The notes beneath the pieces are model-generated. The model was not told the DNA's origin. It worked only from the letters and a program-made list of their open reading frames with translations, and did no database searches. From assembly GCF_050947335.1 (NCBI RefSeq), contig NW_027473701.1, positions 106,565 through 170,564 of the forward strand: 64,000 bases of DNA, written 5' to 3'. The position numbers were made by a program, and so were the translations under genes. Each line of letters begins with the position of its first letter. Positions within the stretch are counted from its first letter, which is position 1. This DNA comes from Megachile rotundata. Taxonomy: Eukaryota > Arthropoda > Insecta > Hymenoptera > Megachilidae. Below, in pieces: positions 52,328 to 62,852 of the stretch.

Positions 52328-55300
52328 TGTATGATTGTGATGGTATGATTGTGATTGTATGATTGCGATTGTATGATTGTATTTGGGAGATTGTAGTTGG
52401 GAGATTGTATTTGGGAGATTGTAATTGTATGATTGCGATTGTATGATTGTGATTGTATGATTGTGATTGCATAATTGTGATTGTATGATTGTGATTGTAT
52501 GATTGTGATTGTCTGATTGTGGTTGTATGATTGTGATTGTATGATTGTGATTGTATGATTGTGATTGTATGATTGTGATTGTATGATTGTGATTGTATGA
52601 TTGTATTTGGGAGATTGTATTTGGGATATTGTAATTGTATGATTGCGATTGTATGATTGTGATTGTATGATTGTGATGTATGATTGTAATTGTATGATTA
52701 TGATTGTATGATTGTGATTGTATGATTCTGATTGTATGATTGTGATTGCATGATTGTGATTGTATGATTGTGATTGCATGATTTTGAATGTATGATTGTG
52801 ATTGTATGATTGTGATTGCATGATTGTGATTGTATGATTGTGATTGTATGATTGCGATTGTATGAATGCGATTGTATGATTGTGATTGCATAATTGTGAT
52901 TGTATGATTGTGATTGTATGATTGTGATTGTATGATTGTGATTGTATGATTGTGATTGTATGATTGTGATTGTATGATTGTGATTGTATGATTGTGATTG
53001 TCTGATTGTGGTTGTATGATTGTGATTGTATGATTGAGATTGTATGATTGTGATTGTATGATTGCGATTGTATGATTGTGATTGCATGATTGTGATTGTA
53101 TGATTGTGATTGCATGATTTTGAATGTATGATTGTGATTGTATGGTTGTGATTGCATGATTGTGATTGTATGATTGTGATTGTATGATTGCGATTGTATG
53201 AATGCGATTGTATGATTGTGATTGCATAATTGTGATTGTATGATTGTGATTGTATGATTGTGATTGTATGATTGTGATTGTATGATTGTGATTGTATGAT
53301 TGTGATTGTATGATTGTGATTGTATGATTGTGATTGTCTGATAGTGGTTGTAAGATTGTGATTGTATGATTGAGATTGTATGATTGTGATTGTATGATTG
53401 CGATTGTATGATTGTGATTGTATGATTGTGATTGCATGATTTTGAATGTATGATTGCGATTGTATGATTGTGATTGTATGATTGTGATTGTATGATTGAG
53501 ATTGTATGATTGTGATTGTATGCTGCGATTGTATGATTGTGATTGTATGATTGTGATTCTTTGATTGTGATTGTATGATTGTGATTGTATGATTGTGATT
53601 GTATGATTGTGATTGTATGATTGTGATTGTATGATTGTGATTGTATGATTGTGATTGTATGATTGTGATTGTATGATTGTGATTGTATGATTGTGATTGT
53701 ATGATTGTGATTGTTTGATTGTATTTGGGAGATTGTATTTGGGAGATTGTATTTGGGAGATTGTAATTGTATGATTGCGATTGTATGATTGTGATTGTAT
53801 GATTGCGATTGTATGATTGTGATTGTATGATTGTGATTGTATGATTGTGATTGTATGATTGTATTTGGGAGATTGTAGTTGGGAGATTGTATTTGGGAGA
53901 TTGTATTTGGGAGATTGTAATTGTATGATTGCGGTTGTATGATTGTGATTGTATGATTGCGATTGTATGATTGTGATTGTATGATTGTGATGTATGATTG
54001 TAATTGTATGATTATGATTGTATGATTGTGATTGTATGATTGTGATGGTATGATTGTGATTGTATGATTGCGATTGTATGATTGTATTTGGGAGATTGTA
54101 GTTGGGAGATTGTATTTGGGAGATTGTATTTGGGAGATTGTAATTGTATGATTGCGATTGTATGATTGTGATTGTATGATTGTGATTGTATGATTGTGAT
54201 TGTATGATTATGATTGTATTTTTGTGATTATATGATTGTGATTGTATGATTGTGATTGTATGATTGCGATTGTATGAATGCGATTGTATGATTGTGATTG
54301 CATAATTGTGATTGTATGATTGTGATTGTATGATTGTGATTGTATGATTGTGATTGTCTGATTGTGGTTGTATGATTGTGATTGTATGATTGTGATTGTA
54401 TGATTGTGATTGTATGATTGTGATTGTATGATTGTGATGTATGATTGTAATTGTATGATTATGATTGTATGATTGTGATTGTATGATTATGATTGTATGA
54501 TTGTGATTGTATGATTGTGATTGTATGATTGTGATTGTATGATTGTGATTGTATGGTTGTGAAAGTATGATTGTGATTGCATAATTGTGATTGTATGTTT
54601 GTGATTGTGTGAGTGTGATTGCCTGATTGTGGTTGTGCGATTGTGATTGTACGATTGTGAATGTACGATTGTGATTGTACGATTGTGATTGTATGAATAT
54701 GATTGTATGATTGTGATTGCATGATTGTGATTGTATGATTGTGATTGCATGATTTTGAATGTATGATTGTGATTGTATGATTGTGATTGTATGATTGTGA
54801 TCGTATGATTGTGATTGTATGATTGTGATTGTATGATTGTGATTGTATGATTGTGATGTATGATTGTGATTGTATGATTGTGATTGTATGATTGTGATTG
54901 TATGATTGTGAAAGTATGATTGTGATTGTATGATTGTGATTGTATGATTGTGATTGTATGATTGTGATTGTATGATTGTGATTGTATGAGTGTGAATGCC
55001 TGATTGTGGTTGTGCGATTGTGATTGTACGATTGTGAATGTACGATTGTGATTGTATGATTGTGATTGTATGAATATGATTGTATGATTGTGATTGCATG
55101 ATTGTGATTGTATGATTGTGATTGCATGATTTTGAATGTATGATTGTGATTGTATGATTGTGATTGTATGATTGTGATTGTATGATTGTATTTGGGAGAT
55201 TGTAGTTGGGAGATTGTATTTGGAAGATTGTATTTGGGAGATTGTATTTGTATGATTGCGGTTGTATGATTGTGATTGTATGATTGCGATTGTATGATTG

Positions 55301-56300
55301 TGATTGTATGATTGTGATGTATGATTGTAATTGTATGATTATGATTGTATGATTGTGATTGTATGATTGTGATGGTATGATTGTGATTGTATGATTGCGA
55401 TTGTATGATTGTATTTGGGAGATTGTAGTTGGGAGATTGTATTTGGGAGATTGTAATTGTATGATTGCGATTGTATGATTGTGATTGTATGATTGTGATT
55501 GCATAATTGTGATTGTATGATTGTGATTGTATGATTGTGATTGTCTGATTGTGGTTGTATGATTGTGATTGTATGATTGTGATTGTATGATTGTGATTGT
55601 ATGATTGTGATTGTATGATTGTATTTGGGAGATTGTATTTGGGATATTGTAATTGTATGATTGCGATTGTATGATTGTGATTGTATGATTGTGATGTATG
55701 ATTGTAATTGTATGATTATGATTGTATGATTGTGATTGTATGATTCTGATTGTATGATTGTGATTGCATGATTGTGATTGTATGATTGTGATTGCATGAT
55801 TTTGAATGTATGATTGTGATTGTATGATTGTGATTGCATGATTGTGATTGTATGATTGTGATTGTATGATTGCGATTGTATGAATGCGATTGTATGATTG
55901 TGATTGCATAATTGTGATTGTATGATTGTGATTGTATGATTGTGATTGTATGATTGTGATTGTATGATTGTGATTGTATGATTGTGATTGTCTGATTGTG
56001 GTTGTATGATTGTGATTGTATGATTGAGATTGTATGATTGTGATTGTATGATTGCGATTGTATGATTGTGATTGCATGATTGTGATTGTATGATTGTGAT
56101 TGCATGATTTTGAATGTATGATTGTGATTGTATGGTTGTGATTGCATGATTGTGATTGTATGATTGTGATTGTATGATTGCGATTGTATGAATGCGATTG
56201 TATGATTGTGATTGCATAATTGTGGTTGTATGATTGTGATTGTATGATTGTGATTGTATGATAGTGATGTATGATTGTAATTGTATGATTGTGATTGTAT
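52328..56300. repeat. Beta HOR unit, later part (48,992-56,300 unit)
   Basis: Together with 48,992-52,327 this forms a doublet-to-doublet unit of 7,309 bases, longer than H1 to H3. It includes an R1-like run, P at 53,523 followed by about ten canonical monomers, GTATTTTTG at 54,216, an R2 block at 54,459, a GGG block with TTTGGAAG near 55,215 and an R1-like run from about 55,335. The 37.1-38.4 kb stretch matches 53.5-54.8 kb at offsets of 16,424 falling to 16,354. Confidence 0.75.
54459..54750. repeat. R2 block, beta copy 4
   Basis: Equal in length to the copies at 20,840, 26,347 and 38,105 and with the same ordered variants. Confidence 0.8.
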
Positions 56301-57572
56301 GCTTGCGATTGTATGATTGTGATTGTATGCTTGCGATTGTATGATTGTGATTGTATGATTGTATTTGGGAGATTGTATTTGGGAGATTGTATTTGGGAGA
56401 TTGTAATTGTATGATTGCGATTGTATGATTGTGATTGTATGATTGCGATTGTATGATTGTGATTGTATGATTGTGATTGTATGATTGTGATTGTATGATT
56501 GTGATTGTATGATTGTATATGGGAGATTGTAGTTGGGAGATTGTATTTGGGAGATTGTATTTGGGAGATTGTAATTGTATGATTGCGGTTGTATGATGGC
56601 GATTGTATGATTGTATTTGGGAGATTGTAGTTGGGAGATTGTATTTGGGAGATTGTAATTGTATGATTGCGATTGTATGATTGTGATTGTATGATTGCGA
56701 TTGTATGATTGTGATTGTATGATTGTGATGTATGATTGTAATTGTATGATTATGATTGTATGATTGTGATTGTATGATTGTGATTGTATGATTGTGATTG
56801 TATGATTGTGATTGTATGATTGTATTTGGGAGATTGTATTTGGGATATTGTAATTGTATGATTGCGATTGTATGATTGTGATTGTATGATTGTGATTGTA
56901 TGATTGTATTTGGGAGATTGTAAATTTGGGATATTGTAATTGTATGATTGCGATTGTATGATTGTGATTGTATGAGTGTGATGTATGATTGTAATTGTAT
57001 GATTATGATTGTATGATTGTGATTGTATGATTGTGATTGTATGATTGCGATTGACTGATTGTGGTTGTGCGATTGTGATTGCACGATTGTGATTGTACGA
57101 TTGTGATTGTAGGAATGTGATTGTATGATTATGATTGTATGATTGTGATTGCATGATTGTGATTGTATGATTGTGATTGCATGATTTTGAATGTATGATT
57201 GTGATTGTATGATTGTGATTGTATGATTGTGATTGTATGATTGTGATTGTATGATTGTGATTGTATGATTGTGATTGTCTGATTGTGATTGTATGATTGT
57301 GATTGTATGATTGTGATTGTATGATTGTGAAAGTATGATTGTGATTGTATGATTGTGATTGTATGATTGTGATTGTATGATTGTGATTGTATGAGTGTGA
57401 TTGTGTGATTGTGGTTGTGCGATTGAGATTGTACGATTGTGATTGTACGATTGTGATTGAATGATTGTGATTGTATGATTATGATTGTATGATTGTGATT
57501 GCATGATTGTGATTGTATGATTGTGATTGCATGATTTTGAATGTATGATTGTGATTGTATGATTGTGATTGC

Positions 57573-58720
57573 ATGATTGTGATTGTATGATTGTGATTGT
57601 ATGATTGCGATTGTATGAATGCGATTGTATGATTGTGATTGCATAATTGTGATTGTATGATTGTGATTGTATGATTGTGATTGTATGATTGTGATTGTAT
57701 GATTGTGATTGTATGATTGTGATTGTATGATTGTGATTGTCTGATTGTGGTTGTATGATTGTGATTGTATGATTGAGATTGTATGATTGTGATTGTATGA
57801 TTGCGATTGTATGATTGTGATTGCATGATTGTGATTGTATGATTGTGATTGCATGATTTTGAATGTATGATTGTGATTGTATGATTGTGATTGTATGATT
57901 GTATATGGGAGATTGTAGTTGGGAGATTGTATTTGGAAGATTGTATTTGGGAGATTGTATTTGTATGATTGCGGTTGTATGATTGTGATTGTATGATTGC
58001 GATTGTATGATTGTGATTGTATGATTGTGATGTATGATTGTAATTGTATGATTATGATTGTATGATTGTGATTGTATGATTGTGATGGTATGATTGTGAT
58101 TGTATGATTGCGATTGTATGATTGTATTTGGGAGATTGTAGTTGGGAGATTGTATTTGGGAGATTGTAATTGTATGATTGCGATTGTATGATTGTGATTG
58201 TATGATTGTGATTGCATAATTGTGATTGTATGATTGTGATTGTATGATTGTGATTGTCTGATTGTGGTTGTATGATTGTGATTGTATGATTGTGATTGTA
58301 TGATTGTGATTGTATGATTGTGATTGTATGATTGTATTTGGGAGATTGTATTTGGGATATTGTAATTGTATGATTGCGATTGTATGATTGTGATTGTATG
58401 ATTGTGATGTATGATTGTAATTGTATGATTATGATTGTATGATTGTGATTGTATGATTCTGATTGTATGATTGTGATTGCATGATTGTGATTGTATGATT
58501 GTGATTGCATGATTTTGAATGTATGATTGTGATTGTATGATTGTGATTGCATGATTGTGATTGTATGATTGTGATTGTATGATTGCGATTGTATGAATGC
58601 GATTGTATGATTGTGATTGCATAATTGTGATTGTATGATTGTGATTGTATGATTGTGATTGTATGATTGTGATTGTATGATTGTGATTGTATGATTGTGA
58701 TTGTCTGATTGTGGTTGTAT
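57573..58720. repeat. 1,148-bp block repeated exactly at 62,853-64,000
   Basis: I compared this block line by line with the window's end at an offset of exactly 5,280 and found no mismatch and no indel over 1,148 bases. On the left, identity stops at GCATG here against ATATG there. On the right it runs to the window edge, so the true duplicate is longer. Confidence 0.93.
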
Positions 58721-59140
58721 GATTGTGATTGTATGATTGAGATTGTATGATTGTGATTGTATGATTGCGATTGTATGATTGTGATTGCATGATTGTGATT
58801 GTATGATTGTGATTGCATGATTTTGAATGTATGATTGTGATTGTATGGTTGTGATTGCATGATTGTGATTGTATGATTGTGATTGTATGATTGCGATTGT
58901 ATGAATGCGATTGTATGATTGTGATTGCATAATTGTGATTGTATGATTGTGATTGTATGATTGTGATTGTATGATTGTGATTGTATGATTGTGATTGTAT
59001 GATTGTGATTGTATGATTGTGATTGTATGATTGTGATTGTCTGATTGTGGTTGTAAGATTGTGATTGTATGATTGAGATTGTATGATTGTGATTGTATGA
59101 TTGCGATTGTATGATTGTGATTGTATGATTGTGATTGCAT
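58052..59140. repeat. R1 module, copy 5 (1,089 bp)
   Basis: Same 1,089-base length and order as the other four copies, 16,511 from copy 4. Its first 669 bases are also within the exact duplicate at 62,853-64,000. Confidence 0.8.
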
Positions 59141-59225
59141 GATTTTGAATGTATGATTGCGATTGTATGATTGTGATTGTATGATTGTGATTGTATGATT
59201 GAGATTGTATGATTGTGATTGTATG

Positions 59226-62200
59226 CTGCGATTGTATGATTGTGATTGTATGATTGTGATTCTTTGATTGTGATTGTATGATATTGATTGTATGATTGTG
59301 ATTGTATGATTGTGATTGTATGATTGTGATTGTATGATTGTGATTGTATGATTGTGATTGTATGATTGTGATTGTATGATTGTGATTGTATGATAGTGAT
59401 TGTATGATTGTGATTGTATGATTGTGATTGTATGATTGTGATTGTTTGATTGTATTTGGGAGATTGTATTTGGGAGATTGTATTTGGGAGATTGTATTTG
59501 GGAGATTGTAATTGTATGATTGCGGTTGTATGATTGTGATTGTATGATTGCGATTGTATGATTGTGATTGTATGATTGTGATGTATGATTGTAATTGTAT
59601 GATTATGATTGTATGATTGTGATTGTATGATTGTGATGGTATGATTGTGATTGTATGATTGCGATTGTATGATTGTATTTGGGAGATTGTAGTTGGGAGA
59701 TTGTATTTGGGAGATTGTATTTGGGAGATTGTAATTGTATGATTGCGATTGTATGATTGTGATTGTATGATTGTGATGTATGATTGTAATTGTATGATTA
59801 TGATTGTATGATTGTGATTGTATGATTGTGATGGTGTGATTGTGATTGTATGATTGCGATTGTATGATTGTATTTGGGAGATTGTAGTTGGGAGATTGTA
59901 TTTGGGAGATAGTATTTGGGAGATTGTAATTGTATGATTGCGGTTGTATGATTGTGATTGTATGATTGCGATTGTATGATTGTGATTGTATGATTGTGAT
60001 TGTATGATTGCGATTGTATGAATGCGATTGTATGATTGTGATTGCATAATTGTGATTGTATGATTGTGATTGTATGATTGTGAATGTCTGATTGTGGTTG
60101 TATGATTGTGATTGTATGATGGTGATTGTATGATTGTGATTGTATGATTGTGATGGTATGATTGTGATTGTATGACTGTGATTGTATGATTGTGATTGTA
60201 TGATTGTGATTGTATGATTGTGATTGTATGATTGTGATTGTATGGTTGTGAAAGTATGATTGTGATTGTATGATTGTGATTGTATGTTTGTGATTGTACG
60301 AGTGTGATTGCCTGATTGTGGTTGTGCGATTGTGATTGTACGATTGTGAATGTACGATTGTGATTGTATGATTGTGATTGTATGAATATGATTGTATGAT
60401 TGTGATTGCATGATTGTGATTGTATGATTGTGATTGCATGATTTTGAATGTATGATTGTGATTGTATGATTGTGATTGTATGATTGTGACCGTACGATTG
60501 TGATTGTATGATTGTGATTGTATGATTGTGATTGTATGATTGTGATGTATGATTGTAATTGTATGATTGTGATTGTATGCTTGCGATTGTATGATTGTGA
60601 TTGTATGATTGTATTTGGGAGATTGTATTTGGGATATTGTAATTGTATGATTGCGATTGTATGATTGTGATTGTATGATTGTGATGTATGATTCTAATTG
60701 TATGGTTATGATTCTATGATTGTGATTGTATGATTGAGATTGTATGAGTGTGATTGTATGACTGTGATTGTATGATTGTGATTGTATGACTGTGATTGTA
60801 TGATTGTGATTGTATGATTGTGATTGTATGATTGTGAAAGTATGATTGTGATGGTATGATTGTGATTGTATGATTGTGATTGTATGATTGTGATTGTATG
60901 AGTGTGATTGTCTGATTGTGGTTGTATGATTGTGATTGTATGATTGTGATTGTATGATTGTGATTGTATGATTGTGATTGTATGATTGTATTTGGGAGAT
61001 TGTATTTGGGATATTGTAGTTGTATGATTGCGATTGTATGATTGTGATTGTATGATTGTGATGTATGATTGTAATTGTATGATTATGATTGTATGATTGT
61101 GATTGTATGATTCTGATTGTATGATTGTGATTGCATGATTGTGATTGTATGATTGTGATTGCATGATTTTGAATGTATGATTGTGATTGTATGATTGTGA
61201 TTGCATGATTGTGATTGTATGATTGTGATTGTATGATTGCGATTGTATGAATGCGATTGTATGATTGTGATTGCATAATTGTGATTGTATGATTGTGATT
61301 GTATGATTGTGATTGTATGATTGAGATTGTATGATTGTGATTGTATGATTGCGATTGTATGATTGTGATTGTATGATTGTGATTGCATGATTTTGAATGT
61401 ATGATTGCGATTGTATGATTGTGATTGTATGATTGTGATTGTATGATTGAGATTGTATGATTGTGATTGTATGCTGCGATTGTATGATTGTGATTGTATG
61501 ATTGTGATTCTTTGATTGTGATTGTATGATTGTGATTGTATGATTGTGATTGTATGATTGTGATTGTATGATTGTGATTGTATGATTGCGATTGTATGAT
61601 TGTGATTGTATGATTGTGATTGTATGATTGTGATTGTATGATTGTGATTGTATGATTGTATTTGGGAGATTGTAGTTGGGAGATTGTATTTGGGAGATTG
61701 TATTTGGGAGATTGTAATTGTATGATTGCGGTTGTATGATTGTGATTGTATGATTGCGATTGTATGATTGTGATTGTATGATTGTGATGTATGATTGTAA
61801 TTGTATGATTATGATTGTATGATTGTGATTGTATGATTGTGATGGTATGATTGTGATTGTATGATTGCGATTGTATGATTGTATTTGGGAGATTGTAGTT
61901 GGGAGATTGTATTTGGGAGATTGTATTTGGGAGAATGTATTTGGGAGATTGTAATTGTATGATTGCGATTGTATGATTGCGATTGTATGATTGTGATTGT
62001 ATGATTATGATTGTATTTTTGTGATTATATGATTGTGATTGTATGATTGTGATTGTCTGATTGTGGTTGTAAGATTGTGATTGTATGATTGAGATTGTAT
62101 GATTGTGATTGTATGATTGCGATCGTATGATTGTGATTGTATGATTGTGATTGTATGATTGAGATTGTATGATTGTGATTGTATGCTGCGATTGTATGAT

Positions 62201-62852
62201 TGTGATTGTATGATTGTGATTCTTTGATTGTGATTGTATGATTGTGATTGTATGATTGTGATTGTATGATTGTGATTGTATGATTGTGATTGTATGATTG
62301 TGATTGTATGATTGTGATTGTTTGATTGTATTTGGGAGATTGTATTTGGGAGATTGTATTTGGGAGATTGTAATTGTATGATTGCGATTGTATGATTGTG
62401 ATTGTATGATTGCGATTGTATGATTGTGATTGTATGATTGTGATTGTATGATTGTGATTGTATGATTGTGATTGTATGATTGTATTTGGGAGATTGTAGT
62501 TGGGAGATTGTATTTGGGAGATAGTATTTGGGAGATTGTAATTGTATGATTGCGGTTGTATGATTGTGATTGTATGATTGCGATTGTATGATTGTGATTG
62601 TATGATTGTGATGTATGATTGTAATTGTATGATTATGATTGTATGATTGTGATTGTATGATTGTGATGGTGTGATTGTGATTGTATGATTGCGATTGTAT
62701 GATTGTATTTGGGAGATTGTAGTTGGGAGATTGTATTTGGGAGATTGTATTTGGGAGATTGTAATTGTATGATTGCGATTGTATGATTGTGATTGTATGA
62801 TTGCGATTGTATGATTGTGATTGTATGATTATGATTGTATTTTTGTGATTAT
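59226..62852. repeat. Right alpha zone
   Basis: P at 59,226, 61,474 and 62,186; GGGAGATAG near 59,908 and 62,521; GGTGTG near 59,834 and 62,666. 59,970-60,911 copies 3,604-4,531 and 60,615-61,323 copies 6,400-7,108. The last two P modules are only 712 bases apart. Private forms include GATATTGATTG near 59,282, GATAGTGAT near 59,393, GCGATCG near 62,121 and GGGAGAATG near 61,934. Confidence 0.8.

Larger units (their letters stand above)
56301..59225. repeat. Beta HOR unit, last and truncated
   Basis: It starts at a doublet that is preceded by a private GATAGTGATG. It contains TGTATATGGG, a GATGGCGATTG variant near 56,597, GTAAATTT at 56,920, GACTGATTG at 57,053, and then R1 material with TGTATATGGG / TTTGGAAG at 57,901. 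R1 lies at 58,052-59,140. It gives way to alpha after P at 59,226. Confidence 0.75.
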
